Source: Stenotrophomonas acidaminiphila
GTDB taxonomy: Bacteria > Pseudomonadota > Gammaproteobacteria > Xanthomonadales > Xanthomonadaceae
Direction: 5' to 3'
Assembly: GCF_001431595.1 (NCBI RefSeq)
Contig: NZ_LDJO01000005.1
Span: forward strand, 17,125 to 81,124
Length of the DNA stretch: 64,000 bases
The notes below the pieces were generated by a model. The model was not told where the DNA came from. It ran no database searches and saw nothing but the letters and a program-made list of their open reading frames with translations. How positions within the stretch are numbered: position 1 is the stretch's first letter; each line of letters opens with the position of its first letter. Shown one piece after another: positions 53,685 through 62,036 of the stretch. The translations under genes and the position numbers were made by a program.

Positions 53685-54326
53685 ATGTACAACACCACCA
53701 GCCGGCTCTCCCATCTCAGGCTTGCCATAGCGCCAGGCGTGCCATCGTCAAAGCTCTCGGCACTGCTGGCGCTGCAACGCGCGGAAGAACCCGATGTCAC
53801 CCTCGCATTCTTTGAGGTTTCGGGCAACGACCTGCGCACGGGGCTACATAACGGTCGCTACGACGCAGGGGTATCGCTTCAGGCGTCGGGCGACACGACC
53901 CTTAAGACCCAGCCGTTGTGGGTTGAGTGCATGGCCGTCGCCATGCCGCTACGGTTCCCGTTGCTTGACCAGGCAACGCTCACGATTGCCGATCTGCTGA
54001 ACTACCCCATGTATCGCTGGCAGGCGGAAATGTGCTCCAAGCTCGACGAGCGACTTTCCACCCTCCCGCCTATAGGTCGGCAAAACATCCGGTACGTGAC
54101 TTCGTTTGCCCTATTGGCCACATGGGTCGCGGCCGGCTATGGCGTCGGGGTATCCGCGCAATCGCGCATCGAGCATGCCCATCGCTGGGGGCTCGCGATG
54201 CGGCCGATCATCGATGGCCCTTACGAGATCGTGACGCACTTGCAGCGACCCCAGGAGCAAGCCAGTTCCGTTGTAGAGCGGTTCGAACGTAGAGCGCTGC
54301 AAGTTGCCAGGGCAAGTGCTGCATAG
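53685..54326 (+). CDS. Stand-alone LysR-type substrate-binding domain
   Basis: 213 aa. It begins at the start of an effector domain (SRLSHLRLAIAPGVPSSKLS, then LLALQRAEEPDVTLAFFEVS) and keeps both lobes (DAGVSLQASGDTT, then VTSFALLATWVAAGYGVGVS). No winged helix precedes it and the 118 bp upstream are regulatory, not a decayed HTH. Such proteins are made in ICEs of this family next to the integrase end. It might modulate another LysR protein, such as the one at 52344. Confidence 0.7.
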   Translation: MYNTTSRLSHLRLAIAPGVPSSKLSALLALQRAEEPDVTLAFFEVSGNDLRTGLHNGRYDAGVSLQASGDTTLKTQPLWVECMAVAMPLRFPLLDQATLTIADLLNYPMYRWQAEMCSKLDERLSTLPPIGRQNIRYVTSFALLATWVAAGYGVGVSAQSRIEHAHRWGLAMRPIIDGPYEIVTHLQRPQEQASSVVERFERRALQVARASAA

Positions 54327-54381
54327 TGGCCGCCCCCTCTGGCCGGGGTGACAACCCCGGCCAGAGGTTGCAGTCCACGGG

Positions 54382-56325
54382 TCAGGCCCCCTCAAGCACT
54401 ACTGCGCTATCCACCAACCGACGGACGCTCAGCCGCACATCCTCGGGGATGGGCCGCGTGGCAACGGCTTCGGGCACATCCTCATGGCGCTGCCAGTCGC
54501 CCATGAGGACCCGGATGATCGCGGGCACGTTGGTCGGCGTGACCACATCAATGGCCGCACGATCCCCCAGGTCAGGGTGCGGCTGCGTCAGCATGCGGTA
54601 CAGGTCCCACGAATCCGCGTGCGGGCACTGGTTCATGAGTACCTGGGCCAGCTTGTGCTTGAGCGGCACCAGTTGCCAGTCGGGAACCCGCTGCCCCCGG
54701 TTGCCCAGGCTGATGGACAACAGCTTGCCGGCTTTCAGCTCGCGGTTGATCTGATCCTTGGACTTCCCGGCCAGCTTGCCGAACAGCGGGACCGGCAGAT
54801 TGTTCGGCGACTCATAGATGGCCAGCATTTCCTCGCGCTCGCGCTGGATGGCGGACACTTCCGGCTCCGGGGCATGCACCGGAGGTGGCGGCACCTGCGA
54901 CAGCCGCTGGAACGTGATTCCACCGCTGTTCGGGGTCACGACGATAGGCGTGGCCACCACGGGCGGCACACCAGGGACAGCGGACTCGGCCACCGTGGGG
55001 ACCGCGCCCACCACTTCCTCCACTTCCGCCATCGCCGGCACCCCGTCGATACGGATGGTCAGGTGCGCGCTCGCGGCTTCCACTTCGCCCTGTTCGAGCA
55101 AGTCGAGGCGATCGGCCCAGTCCTGCATCATCCGGCGGCGCGGCTCCACGTACTTGGCGTGGTTGTAGGCCGAGCTGACCTTGTTCGGATCGGAGTGCGA
55201 AAGCTGCGCGTCCACCCAAATCTTCGGGTAGCCGATCTCGTTGAGCGCGGTCGAGATGGTGCCGCGAATGCCGTGACCGGTCAGGCGCCCCTCATACCCC
55301 ATGAGCTGCACGGCCTTGTTGAGGGTGTTCTCGCTGATGCGCTTCTTGAGTTCGCTGCGATGCGACAGCAGGTACTTCTGCGCCGGACGCATCACGCCCA
55401 GGAGATAGCGCACGATCTCGATGGCCTGCAGGGACAGGGGCACGATGTAGGGCGGCACGTCCTGCGGCCGCTTGCCGGCCTTGCGCATTTCGTCCTGGAG
55501 CTGCTTGACGACCTGCGGCGGGATGATCCACAAGCCGCGGTCGAGGTCGAATTGCTCAGGCTCGGCCAGCCGCAACTCGCCCGTGCGCACCCCCGTCAGG
55601 AACAGCAGCCGGACGCCAAGCTGGGTCTGCCAGCCCCGGGGGTTGTAGAGCCGGAGCTTCTGAAGGAACTCGGGCAGCTCGGGCAGGTGCAGATAGGGGT
55701 TGTGGGCCACCGGGGGCTTGGGCTCGGCCACCACGTCCAGGTCCGCGGCCGGGTTGACTTCCAGCCCCTCGGCAATGACCAAGGCGTAGCGGAACATCTG
55801 GTTGAACCAGGTGCGGACCTTCTCGGCGGTGGTGAACGCCTTGCGCTTCTCGATCGCCGCCACGACGCCTACGAGCTGGGGCCGACGAATGTCGTAGATC
55901 GACATCTTCCCCAGGGTGGGCAGCACGTCCTTGTTGAAGATGCGCAGGATCTGCGAAAGCGTGCTTTGACGGCCTTCCTTGAGTTCCTTGCGGCGATGCT
56001 CGACCCAGGCATCGAAGACGTTCTTGAAGGTGTATTCGCCTGCCAGCCTGGCCGCGTGCCGCCGCTGATCCCGCTCGACCTGGGGATCAATCCCCCTGGC
56101 GAGCAGGGCTTGGGCCTTGTCCCGCTCGGCGCGGGCCTCGCGCAGGCTGAGGGCGGGATAGCCGCCCAGGGACATGCGCTTTTGCTTGCCCAGCCAGTAG
56201 TAGCGGAAGATCCACGACTTGCCGCCTGCGGCAGAGACCATCAGGCCCAGGCAGTCGTTGTCGGAGAGGGTGTAGCGCTTGCCGGTGGTCCTTGCCTGCC
56301 GGACGGTCAGATCAGAGAGTGCCAT
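54382..56325 (-). CDS. int: ICE tyrosine integrase (ICEclc IntB13-like) with antitoxin-like C-terminal domain
   Basis: 647 aa, close to the long integrases of ICEclc-type elements. An Arm-binding DUF4102 domain (about 1-90), SAM-like core binding (about 95-200) and the catalytic domain with R247 (LTGVRTGE), HGIR (351-354), H377 (LSHSDP) and Y387 (SSAYNHA) are visible. The extra C-terminal part (about 508-612) resembles the RES antitoxin at 29356-29982. It recombines the 18-bp 3' end of tRNA-Gly with the ICE att site. The gene reads away from the tRNA, 226 bp from it. Confidence 0.93.
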   Translation of the reverse strand: MALSDLTVRQARTTGKRYTLSDNDCLGLMVSAAGGKSWIFRYYWLGKQKRMSLGGYPALSLREARAERDKAQALLARGIDPQVERDQRRHAARLAGEYTFKNVFDAWVEHRRKELKEGRQSTLSQILRIFNKDVLPTLGKMSIYDIRRPQLVGVVAAIEKRKAFTTAEKVRTWFNQMFRYALVIAEGLEVNPAADLDVVAEPKPPVAHNPYLHLPELPEFLQKLRLYNPRGWQTQLGVRLLFLTGVRTGELRLAEPEQFDLDRGLWIIPPQVVKQLQDEMRKAGKRPQDVPPYIVPLSLQAIEIVRYLLGVMRPAQKYLLSHRSELKKRISENTLNKAVQLMGYEGRLTGHGIRGTISTALNEIGYPKIWVDAQLSHSDPNKVSSAYNHAKYVEPRRRMMQDWADRLDLLEQGEVEAASAHLTIRIDGVPAMAEVEEVVGAVPTVAESAVPGVPPVVATPIVVTPNSGGITFQRLSQVPPPPVHAPEPEVSAIQREREEMLAIYESPNNLPVPLFGKLAGKSKDQINRELKAGKLLSISLGNRGQRVPDWQLVPLKHKLAQVLMNQCPHADSWDLYRMLTQPHPDLGDRAAIDVVTPTNVPAIIRVLMGDWQRHEDVPEAVATRPIPEDVRLSVRRLVDSAVVLEGA

Positions 56326-56334
56326 TTCGAGGCT

Positions 56335-56352
56335 CCTAAGTTATGACTTAGG
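56335..56352. repeat. Dyad in the integrase promoter region
   Basis: CCTAAG-TTATGA-CTTAGG, perfect 6-bp arms, 10 bp upstream of the integrase ATG. A likely regulator or Int/Xis contact in the 226-bp int-tRNA gap. No clear promoter boxes identified. Confidence 0.4.
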
Positions 56353-56483
56353 CTCTATGCTCGTCATGGTTCCCGCTCAGCCCCAGCAACTATCCGGTAG
56401 CCGTCCCACCCGTATTCTTGTGCCTCAATTGGTCACTCAAAAACGGTAGCTGTGGGTGGATTTCCGTGGCGCTCGCTGGAATG

Positions 56484-56503
56484 AAAAAAGGGGCCGAAGC
56501 CCC
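56484..56503 (-). terminator. Terminator downstream of tRNA-Gly
   Basis: On the minus strand GGGGC-TTCG-GCCCC followed by six T (56489-56484). It ends tRNA-Gly transcription before it reaches the integrase gene. It lies inside the ICE side of the att site. Confidence 0.85.
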
Positions 56504-56551
56504 TCTTTTCAACGACTTACAGACGTCAGTGGAAGTCTGTAGATCATAACT

Positions 56552-56627
<76 letters not shown>

Positions 56628-56810
56628 TTGGGAGCCGTGCATTCTACAGACTTCGTAGGTGTTGCGCCAGCCTTTTTAACAACTTTCTTCACGCTCTTGG
56701 GAAGCTCTTGGCCTCCCTGTGCATCCCGCACGCAGTCGCTTGACTGCTCGATATACACGAGGTGAATCCCTTGATGACGCCCCGTTGAAAACCCGGAAAC
56801 TTCATCGAAC

Positions 56811-56828
56811 TGGAGCGGGAAACGAGAC
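56811..56828. other. Second 18-bp att copy: attL of ICE2
   Basis: Exact repeat of the tRNA-Gly 3' end, not attached to a tRNA body. It is the displaced 3' end expected at the far boundary of an element integrated in a second tRNA-Gly gene located to the right. The 183 bp between the tRNA and this copy (56628-56810) is the only non-ICE, non-tRNA DNA here. Confidence 0.65.
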
Positions 56829-57176
56829 GTTTACTAGGCGCGTAAGTCGTTGTTTCCCGAACACTTTCTTCGCCGAGGTGGCCAGCGAAGACCTAGATTG
56901 TAGCCTAGTTTTTCACCCCCGCCAACAAGATCGTCCAAAGAGTTCCACTGGCGTCCATAGACCCGCACTCAGCACACCGGCCCCACACTCGTCACAACGT
57001 CGTCAGCGACGGTCTCGAACTGGCGCCTGTCCCTGCTCTCGGCACCCGCACCAGTACCGCGATGACGTCCAGGCCGATTCTCTCGGTGCTGGCTCAGTTC
57101 GGATGTCAGCTACGAGCCGCATGCGCCGCGCATTGCGTAGCTCGTCCGCACAAGTCGTGCGGGAAGAACGCACACC
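56829..57176. other. ICE2 left-end region without clear gene
   Basis: 348 bp with no supported ORF, RNA or terminator. A small CTAG..CTAG dyad near 56900 is the only structure noticed. In related ICEs this end contains integrase-binding sites and outward promoters, none of which I can identify. Confidence 0.3.
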
Positions 57177-57575
57177 CTAGCCGTGGCGCGTCAGCGCGCG
57201 ATTCTTTGTCGCTATATCAGGATGCTGGACAAGCATGACAGGCTGGGGTTTCACCGCGTCCTTGTGGACGTCGGGTAGCGATTGCGAGCCCTTCGCGCCT
57301 CGTGAAACCGCTGGCATATCAGGCCATACCCAAACGGTTTTGCGAAGATCGCCGCTACTTATGACGCTGCTACTGTGCGCGTCGCTTTCGAGCCTGCCAG
57401 CGAAGGCTCGACCATCTTGCGACTCACTGGATTCTTGCATATCGAGCACACGACGGCTACCTGCAACACAAGCCGGTGAGAAGTACTCAGGCCCCATGAC
57501 GAAGCGGACCTCGGGACCCGCTTCATGCACAGACAACACGCCGACCTTCAGGTTGGCACCAAAGGAGTCGGCCAT
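57177..57575 (-). CDS. Hypothetical ICE left-end protein
   Basis: 132 aa from ATG 57575 with AGGAG six bases upstream. It begins ADSFGANLKVGVLSVHEAGP and has no recognised domain; the C-terminal half looks disordered. It is divergent from the gene at 57603, the two starts being only 27 bp apart with facing ribosome sites (CTCC...GGAG). An overlapping plus-strand frame (57235-57579) lacks a good start. Coding status moderately likely. Confidence 0.45.
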   Translation of the reverse strand: MADSFGANLKVGVLSVHEAGPEVRFVMGPEYFSPACVAGSRRVLDMQESSESQDGRAFAGRLESDAHSSSVISSGDLRKTVWVWPDMPAVSRGAKGSQSLPDVHKDAVKPQPVMLVQHPDIATKNRALTRHG

Positions 57576-57602
57576 GTAGTTCTCCTGGAAGGAGATAGGA
57601 GC

Positions 57603-58349
57603 ATGAACAACAATGCACCAACATCAAAGGTGTTCTACCGCCCGATCGAAGCCTCCATACGCTGGGCCGGGCTGCTGCGATTCGAGCACGTCATCCTGGC
57701 CTCGATCTCGTCGCCGAGAGACCTGCCACAGTCGTTGGACTGCCCGCGCTGGGGCGAACTGCGGCTGTATACCGACCGCATCTACGACGGCATCCTCAAT
57801 GGGGAACTGCCCTTCGGGCAGAACGGCATCACGATGCGCGACATCGAACTGATCGACTCCCCTGATATCACCGTTCGCCACGTCGATCTGAAGCGCTGGA
57901 TGCGCCAGCACTACCCCGAGCAGCGGCCCGCCTTTCTCTTCTCCCGCAGCGAGCGCATCGCCCATCCCTTCATCTCGCTGGAGACCGGGCAAGCCATGCT
58001 GGTCGAAAGGCTGGCCCTCAAATCCGCCTTGGAGCAGTCCAAGCGTCAGCTTCGCGAGTTGCAGGAAAAGCACGACGCGCTGCTCAAGCAGTCCTCGGTG
58101 ATCCCCGCATGCGCGCAATGCTCGATCAGCGATCGGGCCGAGACCACCTACCTGAACATCATCGGGGGCATGCTGGAGTTGATACTCGGCCAGTCGCCCT
58201 CGGGCACGCCGTACTCCAGCTTCAAGACGCAGGAGGCCGTGGTCAGCGCATTGGTCGCCCATCACCACGGCGTCATGGGGATCGCGGAGCGGACATTGAA
58301 CGGCAAGTTCGCCACAGCCAGGCGCCGGCTACATAGCGCCATCCTCTAA
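57603..58349 (+). CDS. Hypothetical ICE protein with coiled coil
   Basis: 248 aa. GGAG lies 4 bases before the ATG. The N-terminal 140 residues (IYDGILNGELPFGQNGITMR, then HVDLKRWMRQHYPEQRPAFL) look like a compact domain found in genes near ICE left ends. A coiled coil (about 145-175) and CAQCSISDRAETTYLNIIGG follow, then a basic helix. I do not know its function. DNA binding would fit the basic C-terminus and position beside the alpA-parA operon. Confidence 0.7.
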   Translation: MNNNAPTSKVFYRPIEASIRWAGLLRFEHVILASISSPRDLPQSLDCPRWGELRLYTDRIYDGILNGELPFGQNGITMRDIELIDSPDITVRHVDLKRWMRQHYPEQRPAFLFSRSERIAHPFISLETGQAMLVERLALKSALEQSKRQLRELQEKHDALLKQSSVIPACAQCSISDRAETTYLNIIGGMLELILGQSPSGTPYSSFKTQEAVVSALVAHHHGVMGIAERTLNGKFATARRRLHSAIL

Positions 58350-58411
58350 GGTTTTCCAGCTTGTTTAGGCAGCCGCGGAGATTGCATTGGCAATGTCTTT
58401 CCGCAGCCGCG

Positions 58412-58424
58412 TCTATTGAATAGA
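58412..58424. promoter_or_regulatory. AT-rich palindrome upstream of alpA
   Basis: TCTATT-G-AATAGA, perfect 6-bp arms, 43 bp before the alpA start in a GC-rich context. In ICEclc the alpA promoter is the decision point for transfer competence (repressed by BisR, activated by BisDC), so this is a candidate operator. Confidence 0.4.
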
Positions 58425-58467
58425 GGTCACGCCAACAAACGCCACTGAGCGTTCAGGAGTGACCGCC

Positions 58468-58680
58468 ATGTCGCCAACACCTGCACTGCCGCCCAACGAG
58501 CGCCGCATCCTGCGCCTGGAAGAAGTCGAAGCGAAGTCCGGCTTCAAGCGTGCCCACCTCTACAACCTGATGCGCGCCGGCAAGTTCCCCAAGGCGCTGC
58601 GCCTGGGCGTGCGCGCCGTCGGCTGGGATTCCATCGAAATCGACCAGTGGATCGCCGAGCGCGTCAACAACCGGGCCTGA
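58468..58680 (+). CDS. alpA: AlpA-family HTH regulator
   Basis: 70 aa. RRILRLEEVEAKSGFKRAHL then YNLMRAGKFPKALRLG and WDSIEIDQWIAERV is the full AlpA winged-helix pattern. ATG 58468 is preceded by AGGAG nine bases away. AlpA proteins activate integrase or excision genes in P4-like islands. It heads the operon that continues with parA 42 bp downstream. Confidence 0.9.
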   Translation: MSPTPALPPNERRILRLEEVEAKSGFKRAHLYNLMRAGKFPKALRLGVRAVGWDSIEIDQWIAERVNNRA

Positions 58681-58722
58681 CCCGTTCTCCCACGGACTTC
58701 CCATCCTCACCCGGAGAACGCC

Positions 58723-59598
58723 ATGCAGGTTGTATCCATTGTCTCGACCAAAGGGGGCGTCGGTAAAACGACCACGGCCGCCAACCTGGGCGGGCTAGCC
58801 GCCGATGCGGGACTGCGCGTGCTGCTGCTCGATCTCGACGTGCAGCCCACCTTGTCCTCTTACTACGAGCTGGCCCACCGCGCGCCCGGCGGCATCTATG
58901 AATTGCTGGCCTTCAACGAGCGCGACCTCGGCCAGCTCGTGTCCCGCACGATCATCACAGGCCTGGACCTGGTGCTGTCCAACGACCATCGGGGCGAGCT
59001 GAACACCTTGCTGCTGCACGCGCCGGATGGGCGCCTGCGGTTGCGGCACCTGCTGCCGATGCTGGCTCCCCTTTATGACCTGGTGCTGATCGACACCCAG
59101 GGCGCGCGCAGCGTGACCTTGGAGATGGCAGTACTGGCCTCCGACTTGGCGCTGTCGCCTGTCACCCCGGAAATCCTCGCCGCCCGCGAGCTGCGGCGCG
59201 GCACCATGCAGTTGCTGGAAGACATCGCGCCGTACCGGCACCTGGGCATCGAGCCGCCGCCGCTGCATCTGCTCATCAACCGGGTCCACCCGGTGTCGGC
59301 GAACGCCCGGCTGATCCAGCAAGCCCTGCGTGACCTGTTCCAGGACCACACCGGCATCCGCGTGCTGGCCGCCGACGTGCCGGCCATCGAAGCCTATCCA
59401 CGCGCCGCGACGCGCGGCCTGCCCGTGCATCGCGTCGAGTACCGCCAGCCACCGGGCAGAGTCGCCCCCGCCGCGCTCGACACCATGCGCGGCCTCGCCG
59501 GCGAACTGTTCCCGCAATGGCAGCACCGACTGGCTCGCGTGTCCGGCCGCCCGCCATTTCCTCTTGATACCGGGAGGCCCCATGGCGAACGCACATGA
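58723..59598 (+). CDS. parA: ParA-family partition ATPase
   Basis: 291 aa. The deviant Walker A KGGVGKTT (10-17) carries the signature lysine, with LLLDLDVQPTLSSYY and LVLIDTQGARS as the second and third ATPase motifs. It belongs to the Soj/ParA family used by ICEs to stabilise the excised, replicating form. ATG 58723 follows GGAGAACGCC. The stop overlaps the next ATG by 17 bp. Confidence 0.93.
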   Translation: MQVVSIVSTKGGVGKTTTAANLGGLAADAGLRVLLLDLDVQPTLSSYYELAHRAPGGIYELLAFNERDLGQLVSRTIITGLDLVLSNDHRGELNTLLLHAPDGRLRLRHLLPMLAPLYDLVLIDTQGARSVTLEMAVLASDLALSPVTPEILAARELRRGTMQLLEDIAPYRHLGIEPPPLHLLINRVHPVSANARLIQQALRDLFQDHTGIRVLAADVPAIEAYPRAATRGLPVHRVEYRQPPGRVAPAALDTMRGLAGELFPQWQHRLARVSGRPPFPLDTGRPHGERT

Positions 59599-59830
59599 AC
59601 TGGCCCGAGGCCACAAGCGGCTGCGCGCCCTGATCGAGTTCGCCGTCGGCGAGGGCTGGCACGTCAAGCGCACGCCAGGCGGCCACCTCAAATTCACGAA
59701 GGCAGGCTGCGCCGCGATCTACACCAGTTCGACGGCCAGCGACCACCGGGCGGCCCTCAACGCCCGCGCGCAGATCCGCCGCGCCGAGCGCGAGTCCCGG
59801 TCCCCAGCGCAGGGAGGCCGCCATGGCTGA
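59582..59830 (+). CDS. Small ICE protein between parA and parB (shi position)
   Basis: 82 aa. ELARGHKRLRALIEFAVGEG then WHVKRTPGGHLKFTKAG resembles the HicA-like double-stranded-RNA-binding fold, with a basic C-terminal helix. By position it matches shi of ICEclc, which with parA arrests division of transfer-competent cells; I rely on order, not on sequence identity, for that. Overlaps genes on both sides. Confidence 0.7.
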   Translation: MANAHELARGHKRLRALIEFAVGEGWHVKRTPGGHLKFTKAGCAAIYTSSTASDHRAALNARAQIRRAERESRSPAQGGRHG

Positions 59831-61457
59831 AATGACCTCCCAGCAGATGGCCGGCAAGCTGCTCGCGGCCGGGTTCGAGCGCAGCGGCCCGTCCACCTCG
59901 GCCTTGAGCGACCCGATCGCCGACACGCCCATGGTCGTGACCCTGGACCAGTTGCGCCCCTACGACCACGATCCCAGGAAGAAGCGCAACCCAGCCTACG
60001 AGGACATCAAGGCGTCCATCCGTGAGCGCGGCCTGGACGCAGCGCCGGCGATCACCCGGCGCCCGGGCGAGGACCACTACATCATCCGCAACGGCGGCAA
60101 CACGCGCCTGGCGATCCTGCGCGAACTGTGGTCGGAGACCAAGGACGAGCGGTTCTTCCGCATATCGTGCCTGTTCCGCCCGTGGCCCAGCCGCGGCGAA
60201 GTCGTGATGCTGACCGGCCACCTGGCCGAGAACGAATTGCGCGGGGGCCTGACGTTCATCGAGCGCGCCCTCGGCGTCGAGAAAGTCCGCGAGTTCTACG
60301 AGCAGGAAAGCGGCGCCGCCCTCAGCCAGTCGGAGCTGGCGCGCCGGCTCGCTGCCGACGGCTTCCCAGTCCAGCAGTCGCACATCAGCCGCATGAACGA
60401 CGCGGTGCGCTACCTCCTGCCGGCGATCCCGACCGTGCTCTATGGCGGGCTCGGCCGCCACCAAGTCGAACGCCTGTCGGTCACGCGCAAGGCCTGCATG
60501 CTCGCGTGGGAGCGCTACGCCAAGGGCCGCACGCTGGTGCAGGACTTCGACGACTTCTTTCAGGAGGTGCTGTCGCAGTTCGACACGCAGGCCGACGAGT
60601 TCGCCCCCCAGCGCGTGCAGGACGAGTTGATCGGCCAGATGTCCGAACTGCTCGGCATCGACTACGACGTACTGGCGCTCGACCTCACCGAATCCGAAAG
60701 CCGCCATCGCGCCCTGATCAGCGACCCGACCCCACCATCGGCACCGCCCGCGCTGCCTGAGCCCGGCACCGTGGCACGCCCGCCCGCCGCGCCGGCCCCA
60801 TCGGCCCCGACGCCGGCGACCACACCTGGGTCGCGCGAGCGCGAGGGCGGCTCGGGGACGGACGGCTCGCCCGCAGGAAGCCCCGTGGCTGCTCCTGGTG
60901 ATCTGCTGCAGGGGCACATCGTTTCGCCTGCACCGACGACGGAGCGGCTGCAATCCATTCAGCGGATGGTCGCCGACGAGCTGGGGGATGCGCTGCCCGA
61001 TTTTTCGGCCAACGTCTTGCAGTCCATTCCCGTCCAGGCGGGCGGTCTCTACCCGATTTCCGACGTCTGGCACATCGACGCGGGCCTGGACACGCCCGAT
61101 CGCCTGCGCATCCACATCGCGCAGTTCGCACGCGAGATCGCGGGCGAGGCAGGCCTCGATCAGTGCATCGAGGACCGCGCGGACGGTGTGGGCTTCGCAT
61201 GCCATCCCAACGCACAGCCCCCATCACCGCAGGGCCGCGTCGTGCTGGCATTGCTGGCGAGCCTGGCAGGCCAGAGCTTCACCGATGCCGATCTGGACGG
61301 CGGGCAGCTTGCCGCCGAACTGCCGGCGCTGCTGCATGGCCAAGGCGATGCGACCCGCCGCTTGAGCGACACCGCGCTGGTCAAGCTGTTCCGATTGCTG
61401 CGCCTGGCCCGGCGCCTGCTGGACCTGGAGTCCGGTGCCGCAGGCCCTGGGGCATGA
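59823..61457 (+). CDS. PFGI-1-class ParB-family protein (BisD-like position)
   Basis: 544 aa. The N-terminal ParB/Srx domain shows LDQLRPYDHDPRKKRNPAYE, then PGEDHYIIRNGGNTRLAILR; a HTH core follows (LSQSELARRLAADGFPVQQS, HISRMNDAVR). A Pro/Ala linker (about 300-345) separates a C-terminal domain. It matches the ICE ParB family TIGR03764. In ICEclc I recall that the gene in this place is bisD, half of the BisDC activator. DNA binding is certain by motif; the activator role is inference. Confidence 0.88.
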   Translation: MAEMTSQQMAGKLLAAGFERSGPSTSALSDPIADTPMVVTLDQLRPYDHDPRKKRNPAYEDIKASIRERGLDAAPAITRRPGEDHYIIRNGGNTRLAILRELWSETKDERFFRISCLFRPWPSRGEVVMLTGHLAENELRGGLTFIERALGVEKVREFYEQESGAALSQSELARRLAADGFPVQQSHISRMNDAVRYLLPAIPTVLYGGLGRHQVERLSVTRKACMLAWERYAKGRTLVQDFDDFFQEVLSQFDTQADEFAPQRVQDELIGQMSELLGIDYDVLALDLTESESRHRALISDPTPPSAPPALPEPGTVARPPAAPAPSAPTPATTPGSREREGGSGTDGSPAGSPVAAPGDLLQGHIVSPAPTTERLQSIQRMVADELGDALPDFSANVLQSIPVQAGGLYPISDVWHIDAGLDTPDRLRIHIAQFAREIAGEAGLDQCIEDRADGVGFACHPNAQPPSPQGRVVLALLASLAGQSFTDADLDGGQLAAELPALLHGQGDATRRLSDTALVKLFRLLRLARRLLDLESGAAGPGA

Positions 61458-61472
61458 AGGAAGGAGACCCGC

Positions 61473-62033
61473 ATGGCCGCCCCGCACCCGCTCAATCAGG
61501 CCGTCATCGCCCAGGCGCTCTACGACCTGCGCAACGGCCAACTGCGCCGCTGCAAGGCGATGGGCTTCAGCGAGGCCGAGCTGGATGCGCTCAAGCATCC
61601 CGCCATGGTGAGCGTGCTCGCCAACGCCAATGTCTCGTGGTGTTCCGTGTCCGTGAACCGCGAGGTGCTCCGGCGTCTGCTCTCGCAGGCGCAGGACGTG
61701 GAGAAGGAAATCGCGACCGTCGATCGCATGTTGCGCCTGGGGGCCAGCACGGAGATGGTCAGCCGCTTCTATGGCCTGACCCATCAGGAAGTCGCCCTGC
61801 GCCGTGAGGTGCTGGGCCTGCCCAAGCGCAAGGGTCGTCACCCTGTCCTGGACGAGAAGCAGGACGTCGAACTGTGGCGGCGCTGGAAAGCCATCACCAG
61901 CAGCAGGAATGTGGACCTGGAGGACGAGACCTCGATTCTCGACGCGGCCATGGACCTCGCCGAAGGCATGGATTTGCCGTTGTCGGTGGTCTGGGCCGCG
62001 ATCAAGTCGTGGGTCGATCAGGGACTGGGTTGA
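61473..62033 (+). CDS. DUF2857 protein (BisC-like position)
   Basis: 186 aa. NQAVIAQALYDLRNGQLRRC, then RMLRLGASTEMVSRFYGLTH and REVLGLPKRKGRHPVL are typical of the DUF2857 family, with a putative HTH at about 95-115. In ICEclc the DUF2857 protein after the ParB-like gene acts, to my knowledge, as BisC, the FlhC-like partner of BisD. GGAGACCCGC precedes ATG 61473, 15 bp after the ParB-like stop. Confidence 0.8.
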   Translation: MAAPHPLNQAVIAQALYDLRNGQLRRCKAMGFSEAELDALKHPAMVSVLANANVSWCSVSVNREVLRRLLSQAQDVEKEIATVDRMLRLGASTEMVSRFYGLTHQEVALRREVLGLPKRKGRHPVLDEKQDVELWRRWKAITSSRNVDLEDETSILDAAMDLAEGMDLPLSVVWAAIKSWVDQGLG

Positions 62034-62036
62034 GCC

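Noticed and set aside
56629..56831. A lysine-rich minus-strand open frame across the second att copy that ends inside the tRNA
   Set aside because: It has no start or ribosome site, stops within the tRNA gene and covers the tRNA promoter; chance reading is more likely.
57235..57579. Plus-strand frame with a secretion-like hydrophobic stretch opposite the 57177-57575 gene
   Set aside because: Poor start context and full overlap with a minus-strand frame that has a proper ribosome site.
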